Part shown: piece after piece, positions 10,777 through 22,302 of the stretch
How the letters are laid out: every line of letters starts with the position of its first letter
Position numbering within the stretch: position 1 is the stretch's first letter
NCBI GenBank assembly: GCA_905183005.1
Contig: CAJJDO010000085.1
Coordinates: 376,470 to 440,469 of the forward strand
Direction: 5' to 3'
Length of the DNA: 64,000 nucleotides
Origin: Paramecium pentaurelia
Lineage: Eukaryota; Ciliophora; Oligohymenophorea; Peniculida; Parameciidae
Translations under genes and position numbers: made by a program
Notes under the pieces: generated by a model
Database searches by the model: none
The model's input: only the letters and a program-made list of their open reading frames with translations
What the model was told of the DNA's origin: nothing

Positions 10777-13700
10777 ATGCAATAACAAGATACTAAGTTT
10801 GACGAAAATTTATATTCAAGATAAGTGGCTGTATTGGGAGCCGAGACTTAATCCAAATTGATCTAAATGAAGTGTTTCATTCATGGTTTAAGAGGGGTAT
10901 ATAGATTTATTATGGAAAGTTGGGATTAGAGATAGCAAAGAACTTAATATTAGCTGGACCAAAATCTGTAACCATATATGATCCAACAGTGTTATCTATA
11001 GCAGATTTGGGTTCAAATTTTTATGCCACACTTGAACAAGTAGGAAAAGTCACAAGATAAGATGCAGCAATCAAATAATTGAAAGAATTAAACCCATATG
11101 TTAGTGTAGAAATATATAATGGGTAATTGAATGGTGCCAGTTTGAGTGAATTTTCAGTTGTGGTTCTTACTGATGTTTGGGATTAGAAATTTATAACAGA
11201 AGTAAATGAAGCAGTCAGATCAAAAGGACATGGATTCATTTTGGCTCATTCTTCAGGATTATTTGGATCTACATTCGTTGATTTTTCAGATGTAATAATA
11301 TTTGATTATATCCATAATAGAAATTTTAAATTTTTGATCCTAATGGTGAAGAACCTAAATAAGCAATTGTAGCTGGAATAACAAATGAATTAGAAGGAAT
11401 AGTAAGTACAATTGAAGATAAGAGACATGGATTTTAAGATGGAGATAGTGTTACATTTAGAGAAGTAGTTGGAATGACAGAAGTGAATGAGAAGATATTT
11501 AAGATAAAGGTATACAATATATATATATATCAAAGGTGAAATCACCATATATGTTTAGTATTGGAGATACAACAAAGTTTTCATAATATTTAAGAGAAGG
11601 AATTGCAGTTTAAGTAAAGGTTCCTGAAGATATTGCATTCAAATCATTTAATGCTTCATTAAGTCATCCTTTTGCACCAGGAAAGAATGAATTAGATTTA
11701 ATGGATTGGGAAAAGATTGGAAGACCAGAATAATTACATATTTCATATAATGCATTATTATAATTCACATAATAAAATGGTAGATTACCAGGATTATTGA
11801 ATTAAGATGATGCTTAAAAAGTATGGGAACTAGCATAATAAATAAATAATTCAGATAGAGGAGAAGGTGCATTAAAAGCAGAATTAGATGAATAATTGGT
11901 TAAAAATACATCATTATATTTCTAAGCATAAATAACTCCATTAACTTCATTCTGGGGAGGTATTATAGCCTAAGAAGTAGTCAAATATACAGGTAAATTC
12001 ACACCAATTAGATAATGGTTACATAGTGAATTCTTTGAAGCTTTACCTGAAACAGCAGTTAATAGAACATTATTAAATAGTTAATATGATGATTATGTTG
12101 CAATCTTTGGAAGAGAAGCATTATAATAATTATAAAATTCAAAGATATTTATGGTAGGTGCAGGTGCATTAGGATGTGAATATATTAAAATGTTTGCACT
12201 TATGGGATGTGGAAGTGGTGCTTCAGGTTAAGTTCATGTTACAGATGATGATAATATTGAAGTTTCAAATTTGAATAGATAATTCTTATTTAGAAAAAAT
12301 AATGTTGGCTCTAATAAAGCAGCTACTGCATGCAAAGTAGGTGAATTAATGAATAAGACTTCAAAATTTAAATCATATGCTTTAAGAGTAGGTAAATAAA
12401 ATGAACCAATCTTTAATGATCAATTTTGGGATGGATTAGATATAGCTGTTAATGCTGTTGATAATGTTCATGCAAGAAAATATATTGATTCATAATGTTG
12501 CTATTATGGTAAACCATTATTTGAAAGTGGTACACTTGGTACTAAATGTAATTCATAATTGATTCTTCCAAATCAAACTTAATCATATAGTGAATCATAA
12601 GATCCACCTGAAGATACTATTCCTTTATGTACATTGAAAAATTTCCCTTATTAAATTGAACATACAATTTAATGGGCTAGAGATTACTTTGCAGGATTCT
12701 TTGAAGATGGTTCTTAAGATTGTATCAAATATCTCGAGAATCCAGGAAATTATCTTAAAAGAATTTTGTCTGAACTTAAATCTTAACCAGGTGTGTTAAG
12801 ACCAAAATTAGAATCAGTTAAGAAATTTGCTGAAGTTGCTAAAAAACCCTCATTACATTCTATTGTTGTTTTAGCTAAAAATATGTTCTAAGACATTTTC
12901 TGCAATTAAATCAAATAATTACTTTATTGTTTCCCACCTGAACACAGAACTTCAGAAGGATAATTATTTTGGACTAATCCTAAAAGACCACCTACTCCAA
13001 TTGAATTTGATCAAAATGATCCTCTTCATTAATTATTCATTCATAGTGCTGTTAATATTTTCTCATAGATATTTGGTTTACCCAAATAAGATAAATTCGA
13101 TGAAATTGCAAAACTCTTACCATCTATCAAACTTTAATAATATGTTCCAAAATAAATGCAAATAAAGGAAAATGAGAAAGATTAAAAAGAAGAAAAATCT
13201 GAAGATGATGAAACATAAATTTAAGCTTTATCTCAAGAATTAGAAAAGTTGACTCTTGAAAATAAAGAAGTCACTAAATAATTACAAGAATGTGCATTTG
13301 AAAAAGATGATCCAACTAATTGGCATATTGAATTTTTATCTGCAGTCTCCAACTTAAGAGCAAGAAATTATAAAATTCCAGAAGTACCACCATTCTAAGT
13401 TAAATTAATTGCAGGTAAGATCATTCCTGCATTGGCTACAACAACAGCAATGATTGTAGGAGCAGTGGGATTAGAAATCTTTAAATTTATTCTTAAGAAG
13501 AATGTTGCAAAAATGAGAAATGCCTTTATAAATTTGGCTTTACCACTTTTCCTATTTTCAGAACCTTTACCACCTGGAGAACATGTAGATTAAGAATATA
13601 ATGTTGTCTTATTGGGACCAACAAAAGCTATTCCATCAAGTAATTATTTAAATAAATTAATTTTTAGAATGGACAGCTTGGGATAGAATTAAAATTACTT

Positions 13701-14012
13701 AATAGATGACTCTTGGATAATTCTTATAGTATTTCAAAGAAAAACATGATGTAAATGTTTCATCTATTACTGTTGATTAATATTTGATTTATTCTAATTA
13801 TCCAGCTCCATCATAAGAAACGTAAATATATTTATTTATTTATTTATTTTAGTTTGAATAGAGATTTAGGCAGTTTATATGCTGAAAGAACATTCTAACC
13901 ACTTCCTGCTCACAGAATTTATCTAGATCTTACAGTTGGTGGAGAATTAGTAGTCAATGGAACAGAAGTTAATGCTGATTTTGCCCCTGTTAAATATCAA
14001 TATAAAAAATGA
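10777..14012 (+). CDS. UBA1: Ubiquitin-activating enzyme E1
   Basis: Removing five introns of 23-31 nt gives about 1,032 residues, the normal E1 length. Seen in order: inactive adenylation half (NLYSRQVAVLGAET, GLEIAKNLILAGPKSVTIYD), first catalytic half, active adenylation half (FMVGAGALGCEYIKMFALMG, VTDDDNIEVSNLNRQFLFR), active-site Cys in TIPLCTLKNFPYQIEHT, second Cys domain, LRARNYKIPEV, and the C-terminal ubiquitin-fold domain ending VKYQYKK. It adenylates ubiquitin and passes it as a thioester to E2 enzymes in cytosol and nucleus. Gln is written TAA throughout the conserved blocks, which proves the code. The first intron ends GAAAG rather than TAG. It lies 41 bp from the next gene downstream. 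Confidence 0.97.
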
Positions 14013-14053
14013 GTTATTCAATAAATAATAAAATTAATATTTAACAGACATTT

Positions 14054-14834
14054 ATGAAAAATACATCAGCTAGTAAACAAGCAAACAAAACTAATGTACT
14101 TAGAAAGTCTGCTGAAAACTTACCTCCATTTGCACCTTCAACTGAAAAAGATAAGGAAACTTCTAAATTAGCTCATCTTGAAAGTAAAATTATAGAATAT
14201 TAGTAGTTAACTTAAATAGAGTATGTTTATAACAAGATGCTTTGATGCCATTATTATAAATGATTGAATATATTCCAGCCATCTAAAGAACTGACAGTGT
14301 AGTTAAAGGTTTAATGAGAAAGATTGAAGAAAATGAATAAAAGATTCTGAAATCAGAAAAACTACTTGAATCTAAAATTAAAAATCCAGATGGAAATCAA
14401 GATAAGGACTCCAAAAAATAATAAAAGTAACTTTAAGAACTTTAAGGCAAAGTCAAAGATATGGAATAATAAATGAATAATTTATAGAGGTATTATAATT
14501 ATATTTAATATTTATTAGATGGTATGAAGCCAAATTAAAAGAAGAAAATCAAGCATTACAAAGAAATCTTGAACATAAAATTGAGAAATCTAAAACTGAA
14601 ACTTAAAAATCTGTTGGATCAGAAAAAAGAGTCAATACTGAATAATCCAAAACTCATAGTAAATAAGTATCATAAGTTTAACCTCAATAACCATAAGAAT
14701 CTTAATAATAATATTAATATAATGTATTATAAGCTGTAGAATAAATGGTTACAGTATCTTTGAATCAAGTTAGAAATTAAATATAATAAGAAATAGATGA
14801 GTTAAGAGAGCAAGTTTTAGCTTCAAAATAATGA
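14054..14834 (+). CDS. Unrecognised coiled-coil protein
   Basis: Two introns (23 nt near 14190, GTAAAATTATAG...TAG; 29 nt near 14490) give about 240 residues. The N-terminus is polar (MKNTSASKQANKTN), followed by a helix LMPLLQMIEYIPAIQRTDSV, then a long charged coiled coil (KGLMRKIEENEQKILKSEKL; LQGKVKDMEQQMNNLQ) and a Gln-rich segment before a last helix VEQMVTVSLNQVRNQIQQEI. No family is recognised. Such small coiled-coil proteins are common in the ciliate cortex, but no role can be assigned. Its stop is 34 bp from the stop of the convergent Gln-rich gene. Confidence 0.65.
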
Positions 14835-14868
14835 TACTTATTATCAGATATATATATATATATTTATA

Positions 14869-17160
14869 TCATTATGGCTCTTATTTTATTATTCCTGATC
14901 CTTCACCAGGCTTCTTTACATTATGTTGTTATCCTTAATAAAGTCCCATCAATGGATTAAAATTAGGAAAATTACCTAATCCCATTTGTTATTGCAATTG
15001 TTGGAGATATTATTATTATTATAATTAATTCAATCCCATTCCTGCTCCTAATTGTTAAGTTAAACCAGCTTATAGTCCTAATTAAGAACTTAATTATTAA
15101 GCTAACAATTATTATTATAATTATTAAAAGTTTTAATTTTATCCCATTAATGATTAAGGATTCATTTATCCTTAAGGTAATCCCATTCCACCCATACTTT
15201 ACATGTAATTCAATAATTATGATTACATTGGATTACCCATCATACCTGCTTAAGGAGGATAGGATTATTAATTTAGTTATTATTATTACTATTACAATAG
15301 TAGTTATTAGTAGAGTTGATTATATTACATGAATTACTACAAAGCATTCTAATCGATAGGTTATTAAAATTAATAAGGGAATGCAGGATTCATATGTTAA
15401 GGTGCTCCTTGCAATCCTTAAGCAGGTATATTAATTTATTGTATTCCAGGAATATGACTAGGTTTTTGATAAGTTTATTAATGTTAAATAGGTGGTGGTT
15501 ATTATTAGAGTTATTGAGCTGGTTAAGGGGCAGTAAATGAAGATGATTACCCTACCTATTTTTTATTTTATAATTATAGATTTTAAGGTGCTTATGGTAT
15601 AATAGGTTTATTTATAATATCAGTTGGTTTATTTTTTGGTGGTTATGGTTATTATTAAATAGGTTTTTATTATTATTATTACTATTATTATTATTGTTAT
15701 TATTATTATTACTATTATTAAATAAGTGCTTATTAAATTGCAATATCAGTTAGCTATTATTGTTATAATTGTGTTGGATTCTATTCAGGAGGAATAGATG
15801 GTTTTTTTATTTCTTGTTCCTATTTGTCCATTTTAGATGCAGATGGTTAGTTCTAATATTCATTTAATTTAATCTTCTTTTATGCTGATTAAGGCTCAGA
15901 ATCAGAATAGTTATCATCTGATTCATTTGAATCACTCTCACAAAATTTCTAAGTTAATTATTTAAATATCTTCAATAACTAATCAAAACATTATTTATAA
16001 TTCTCCAAGATTTCTGCAGAGTCTCCTAATTTAACAAATTTTGAAGGAATTTAATCCTCCTTTCTTACAATTTCTAAACATCCAGTATTGAGAAAATCAA
16101 TAGCTTCTGTCACCTTTTTGTTCTTATTTTAATCATTGTTTTCCTCAATAAACAAATAATATTATTTTTCACTAGCTGCACCCAATTATTTAGTGATGAT
16201 ATCTTTAGTTAATTAGCTTTAAAGTTTCTCCATTATTGTCTTTGTATTTCCTTCTACAGTCTAAGGATTATAGTAAAGAGAGACACATGAAGAAAATTTG
16301 ATGATTAAAAATAGAGGATGTTTAACTTTATGACGAATGTTGGGTGCAGTTAAGTAATTGAAAAGACTTTCAAAGTCATTTTCTATTTCTACATCTTGTT
16401 CAGTCTTCCTTTTATTCTCTCTTTTGAAGTACTTTTTATCTAACAAATCAAATGTAAATGGTTCTGCATGTAAATATAATTTTTTTTATTCAGAATTGGC
16501 TGCACTCTTTCTACTATCTACAAAAATAGGAGGAGAAATTGTGGAATTCAATATTTGAGGTTTTTCAGTATCAGAATTTTGAATGTACACACTCATTAAT
16601 AAATGAAATTTCACACCTTCATTGTTATAAGAGGTTGATGCAAATCTCAAAGCCTAAAGTAAGATTTTACAAATTAATTTACTGAAAAATATGCTTGACC
16701 ATCAATCAATTCTAATTTACTTGTTCCTCTTAATCCAACATCTTAAAGAATAACGCGACTCGCTTCTTACACTTTTTTAACAGCATATAATTAGGCATAT
16801 AAATTTTTAGGAGAAAGTAAAAGTTCTTACGTTTACGAATCTTTGATCTATTGATTTGAAAAAGTCATTACTTCTAATCTGACAACAATATTTGGTAAAT
16901 TCCAGCTCTTATGCCAATTCCATCCTAATTCTTCAGAATATTTTAGTTGTTTCTCAGTGTCAATTACCAAAGTAACATATGGTTCAGGATAAGCCTTAAG
17001 AAAGTTTTAAATATAATTTTACATCTCCTTCAGGATGAGTCAAAACAATTGAAGGCGTTGTTTCTATTTATACTTTATTCGAATTGATAGTAATCTCAAG
17101 TGTTTGAGTAGCAGGTACCCAATCCCATTTAGACGATTCTAGAACGATTTAAATTTACAT
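14869..17160 (-). CDS. Protein with beta-rich N-terminal domain and Gln/Met/Gly-rich tail, possible transcription factor
   Basis: About 740 residues. The N-terminal half is beta-rich: KWDWVPATQTLEITINSNKV, EPYVTLVIDTEKQLKYSEEL, VGLRGTSKLELIDGQAYFSV, GVKFHLLMSVYIQNSD and STISPPIFVDSRKSA. A helical, acidic middle follows (VTEAIDFLNTGCLEIVRKED; ESDSNESDDNYSDSE). The tail is about 270 residues rich in Gln, Met, Gly and Pro, with about 18 consecutive Gln near 15661-15721 written as TAA, TAG and CAA. The SPPI.V.S motif at the end of a beta domain resembles p53/Rel/CudA-like DNA-binding folds, where a similar strand precedes the end of the domain, and the Gln-rich tail would suit transactivation. 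That assignment is inference. At least two introns were removed. Confidence 0.6.
15661..15721 (-). repeat. polyglutamine tract (TAA/TAG/CAA) in the Gln-rich gene
   Basis: On the minus strand about 18 consecutive Gln codons, mostly TAA with interspersed TAG and CAA, sit inside the Gln/Met-rich tail. The mixed codons make slippage less likely than in the pure TAA tract at 45.5 kb. Confidence 0.8.
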
Positions 17161-18609
17161 GTACCTGTGTTTTAGTTAATCATAGTAGGTGATTTAAAAA
17201 CGATGTTATATTTAGAAAAGATATTATATTATGATTAAAAATGATTTATTGATTCTTAGATTTGTAATACACTGTAATGTGATCATAGTATATAAAGCTT
17301 AAATGACGTAAAATCCGAATTGTATATGAATTAACATAAATATTTTATGAACCATAAATATTCAAAAAAGAAAGTGTAGATTGTACTTACAAACAACATT
17401 ACTAATATTTCTATTACTCATGTAATCATCTCTTGAAAATTATGAAAATAAAACCTATCCAAAAATTCTTGTAATTCTACTTAAATAGTAAGTAAGACTA
17501 AGAGATTACATAAAATGTATTCTATTTCATATATACAATAGATAAGTATCATAAATTTATCATAAGAAAAATTAGAGGATCATTTTAAAATATAATCATG
17601 GTATTAAAATAAAATTTTCATTATTTATTATCAATAATTTATATATTATTATTTAAAAATCTATTCATATATTTATTAATTTGCAGTTATTTAGCATGTT
17701 AAGAAAATATTTAATTAAATATTTTTTCAATAAATTATTTTATGGTTCCTTTACTACCTCACATCTTTGAAAATAAATTGAAAAAGAAGATGCTTTTAGG
17801 AAGAAATTTATAAAGAATAACCACAATTACAAATGGCTAAAAAAATAGATTTTCATAAAATCAGAAGACTTTGATGAAAACTGTTTGAATAAAGCTGATT
17901 GAATTACTGTATTGAAAAACTAATGGATAGACATAAGAAATAATTCTTCATTTGAAAAATGTTTAAAATGGATAAAAATAAATCATATTAACATCATCTT
18001 ATATGATAATAGGATATCAATATTACTAAGATTTTAGATTGAATTAATTTTAGAGTTGCAATCAATTACTATTAATCAAAATTAATTTGATTATAGGAAT
18101 TAATATACCATATAATTATAATACTGCTGCCAAATGCCAAAACTATAATACTCAAAGTATTTAATATCTAAGATTATATTAAAGGGACATTATTGAAGAA
18201 AATATCCTAAATCATTTTGATATAACTTCTTATTTATGAATATAAAATTAATAATAAAAAAATGCAGAAAAGAAGGGAAATACACTTTAATAAATTATTA
18301 ATTAAGAAAATCGAGTGGAATGGCAATTGTAATTAAGCATTAGATGAAAATTATGAAATTAAATTGAGAGAGACACAAAAATATACTTAAAGAAAACATT
18401 ATATTTTCATTTTAATAGTGAATTCATTGTACAAACGTTTCAGTTTGATGAGCAATAACACAATTGACAGTCCATTAGATTAAATTCTTATTTAGTGTTG
18501 AGTTTGGATGATAATATATTTAATCTAATGTATTCTATAAAGAATAAGAAAATAAAATTGAGATTGTATATGAATAAATTTTATAATTTCTGCAATTTTT
18601 ATTTAAATC
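17161..18609. other. Long spacer with a degenerate frame
   Basis: About 1.45 kb between the start of the Gln-rich gene and the start of the double channel. 17161-17740 shows nothing. 17771-18196 carries a broken frame, listed separately. 18400-18600 shows a further open but shifting frame (NSYLVLSLDDNIFNLM) just upstream of the channel start that could be decayed or a missed 5' exon. Confidence 0.4.
17771..18196 (+). pseudogene. Degenerate coding-like stretch with in-frame TGA
   Basis: The frame EKEDAFRKKFIKNNHNYKWL...FDENCLNKAD meets TGA at 17900-17902, then continues in the same frame with equally protein-like sequence (VLKNQWIDIRNNSSFEKCLK; YDNRISILLRFQIELILELQ) to TGA at 18194-18196. No ATG opens it and no 20-34-nt intron removes the first stop. 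It may be the remnant of a gene, or the 5' part of the channel downstream that no longer splices on. No family is recognised. Confidence 0.3.
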
Positions 18610-21600
18610 ATGAAGCAGTATATTAATTAACTTGCAGATAAGCTATAAATTTCAACCTCTGATTCTGTTCTCATAATTTGGAAGGTGTTTATAAACTTTT
18701 GCTCTTTTGTTATATACATAGAAATTTCATTAGAATTATTCAATGTAGAAGAATTTCAAAAGGATAATAGAGGAGATATATTTTTTATTTGGAGAATATT
18801 CATTCTAGTACATATTAAATATATTTAAGTCCTTATTAATTATAGATATGATAATTTCATTATTCATAGAATATATCAGCAATAATGGCATCATCATATA
18901 AAAACCATATAAGAAAGTTAAATACTATTTTAGACACTATTTTGTATTTGATTTAATCGTGATAGTATATCTATTTGTCTCTACATTTCAGCCATTACCA
19001 TTTTGGGTGGGTTTTCTAGTGTTTTTTAGAATCCCATCCAATCTTTATTCTGATAAGATAACTGAGGAATATCTCATTCAATTTCAGTTTTTATTGTTAT
19101 GCTATCGAATTCTAAAATTGTTAGTTACTTTGCTATACATATTTGATATATTTGCTTGTTCTTTTTATGCAATGGGTTTATATTCCATTTCAATATCAGA
19201 ACCAACTTGGTTAGAGTACTCAAACAGTGTAATTGGAAATATTGATGAAATGCATCATGTTACTTAATATATAATTAGTTATTTTTGGGCAGTTGAAACC
19301 CTTGTATCAATGGGTTATGGTGAAATAACTCCAATGAATTAATATGAGATAATCATAGGAGATTTGGCATTGGTTGGATGTATGTTTGTTTGTTTGTATG
19401 TAATATCAACAATTCTATCATTTTAATCAGATAATTCATCATATTTAGATGAAAATATGTTATCAATCAAATAATTTATGATAGCAAAGAGAATATCTAA
19501 AAAACTATATAATGAAGTTTCTATATTTTTATCTTAATTCAGAATAGAATAATCAAAAAGAGATATTGTAATAGAATAAGTAGTGATTTAGAGATTGCCA
19601 AATTAATTGAAATCTAAATTATATTATGAAGCAAGTCTCAAAATTATGAAAAGAATATTGTGGATATATAATAATTTTTCTAATGAATTTATTGAAGAAT
19701 TATCTAGTTTTGTAAGAGAAATCTATTTAAATGCCAATACAAAAATCTCTGTTATAGATGATGATGATGACCCTAAAATATTTGTGATTGAAAAAGGTAA
19801 GGTGACAGTTATCTTAAATGAAAAGGAAATCAATTTACTTTACAGAGGAAGTACATTTGGCAACTATTCATTTTTCACATAAGAAAAAGAATAATTTATT
19901 ACTTATAAAACTAAATCTATAGTAATTCTGTAATATATCAAATTAACAGACTTTTTAAAGACAATATCAAATCATAAAGAAGATCATGAGAAATTCTACT
20001 ATATATTGGATCAAGTTCTTTTTGAAAAGAAATATTCTTTAATTTAATATGGATGTTATATTTGTACATCAACTAATCATTTAAGTGAAAATTGTTAAAT
20101 TATTAGTATTAAAGATTAAGTTTATGAAGAATTTTATAAGAATCCACTAAGAAATAGTATACAAATGAGAAAAGGATTTATACGTTAAAATAAGAAACAT
20201 AGTAAATGGATTTTAAATAGGAATGCAATTTAGATTACTCCTGAATATCCAATTTCATTTGATATTGATAAAAGATATTATAGTAAGTTATTATTTTAAT
20301 GGCATCCTTTCTCAAAACATTAATAAGAAAGAATGAATGTTATATTAAAAGACTTATTGAATGATAGTTTAAAACAGGATGATCTAATAATAATGTCTGA
20401 AAATAAGTCTAAAAATAAAAAAAAATCAAGTGTATTTTCATCTTCAAATCAATATTTATTTTATTGGTAATTATTTATGATGTTTGTAAATGCAGTATTC
20501 TTTATTGCAATACCTTAAATCATATTTTTTTGGAACTATTATTAATAATTTAGTGATTAAGGAGGCTTTAAATTTATTAGAATAATATTTATTGTATATA
20601 ATATTATATATATTAGATTTTATTTGTAAGTGATTTTATTGTTTAATTGAATACTAATTTTTATCATGAAGGTATTTTAGTTAAAAATAGATTCAAAATA
20701 GCAGAAAATTATTTAAGAAATGATTTAATTTTTGATTTAATACCAATACTTGTTTTGTTTTATATAAGTTTATCAGATAAATATGTAATTATTTATTTAC
20801 TTTGTTTGATTAAATTAATACCATTTTATAGATTTTAAGTATATTTATCTGATAAATTGAAAATAATGCCATAATTGAGATAATTTTATATGATTTGTGG
20901 AATGCTTATAGAAATACTTTACATCAATCATTTCTATGGATGTATGTTTTATGGTGGTAGTGTTTATATGTATACATTTCATCCAAATTCTAAAACATGG
21001 GTGAATGATCCAACAATGAATTTTGGAGTTATAATTACAAAAAGTACATCTTCAAAGTAATTTTTATAATATTATTATGAGATACTTATATTCTACTTAT
21101 TGGGCAATTGATGCAATTACAAGAATAGGTTATGGTGACATACTTCCATTGAATGATTTAGAATTCATGATTACTGATTTAACTGTGATTACTGCAGTAG
21201 CTATAGTGGCTGTAAATATATCATTAATTGAAAACATGAGAAAGAACTCTAAATTATAGAATTATTTTGTGGATAATTTATGGATTCAATAATATCTTAA
21301 GAAGAAAAATTGTTCCAATTAATTAAAAACTTAAATTTCTAAATACTTACGTTATTATCATAGAATTGGATAAGATAGAAATATAGATATAGAATAAGAA
21401 TCTTTATAGTTACTTCCTAGTAGTTTAAAGTAATAATTAATGTATGAAGCTTATGGGATTATATTTTATAAATAACATTGGTTAAGAGATGATGATGTTT
21501 TATTTGAATTATCCAATAAAGTAAAAGAAATCTATCTTGGAGATATGGAAAATATCTTCTTAGATAATATTCCTGATTAAGGACAAGCATTATATTATGT

Positions 21601-22202
21601 AGAAAGAGGTTATGTTGAACTATTCATTAATACTTAATACTCATCAAGAAAAGATGTTATTATTGCATAATTGAAAAAGGACACATTTTTTGGACATTAC
21701 TCTTTTATTACAGGATTACCAAGGAAATGTATATATTATATTTCATTATTTATTAGCTTCTGCTAGAACAATGTAATTTGCATCATTAATTTATATTCTA
21801 AGAAAAGATTTTCATGATGTTTTAGAAATGAATAAGAAATTTCATCATTAATTCTAAGCTCTAAGAGACAGTATAATTTATGAAAATTAATTTCAGTTAA
21901 TTGGATTATAATGTTTTACTTGTAATGGAAATGATCATTTAAGTATTGATTGTCCCTTAATTTCTATTAAAAAGTAAGTGTTACTCAGATTTTATCATAC
22001 AATTAGAGAAAAAAGTTAATCAGGATTAAATTTAAGAAAATTATATAAATAAAATTTAAAATAAGATAGAAGATTTAAGAAAAGAAAGAAAGTGAAAAAA
22101 TCAAAAACATTAAGAATACATGATTTTGAGTTCTTTCTTGATTATACAATTCCAAGAACAACAATCAATTATGTAATTGATAAAGATTTACATTTGATTT
22201 GA
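18610..22202 (+). CDS. Tandem-fused K+ channel: two six-TM/CNB-like/zinc-knuckle units in one chain
   Basis: Joining exons over introns of 22, 23, 25 and 28 nt gives about 1,165 residues with no TGA. Unit 1 (18640-20100): S1-S6, filter TLVSMGYGEITP, CNB-like roll (KIFVIEKGKVTVIL...FGNYSFFT), knuckle CYICTSTNHLSENC. A linker of about 100 residues (QMRKGFIRQNKKHS; ISFDIDKRYYSKLL) leads to unit 2 (20440-22000): S1-S2 (FMMFVNAVFFIAIPQIIFFW; ILFVSDFIVQLNTNFYHEG), S4-S6, filter AITRIGYGDILP, CNB-like roll (YVERGYVELFINTQ...FFGHYSF), knuckle CFTCNGNDHLSIDC. Both pores keep GYG. Neither roll has the FGE...R cyclic-nucleotide contact. The 23-nt intron near 20601-20623 is what puts S2 of unit 2 in frame. 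An in-frame Met (MSENKSKNKKKSS) before unit 2 means two transcripts are possible. Confidence 0.78.
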
Positions 22203-22302
22203 TTAATAATTATGTGTAATTGTTTAAGAATATCAAATAAATTAAATTATTTGTATATTATTGTATAAAAATTAAGAAATATTGATGATCAATAATTTAA
22301 AC

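Noticed and set aside
15316..15540. Plus-strand hydrophobic ORFs at 15.15-15.54 kb
   Set aside because: They are antisense to the Gln/Met-rich tail of the minus-strand gene, whose frame stays open for over 2 kb.
16261..16558. Plus-strand ORF overlapping 16.36-16.56 kb
   Set aside because: Antisense shadow; the minus-strand frame there is a real exon of the Gln-rich gene.
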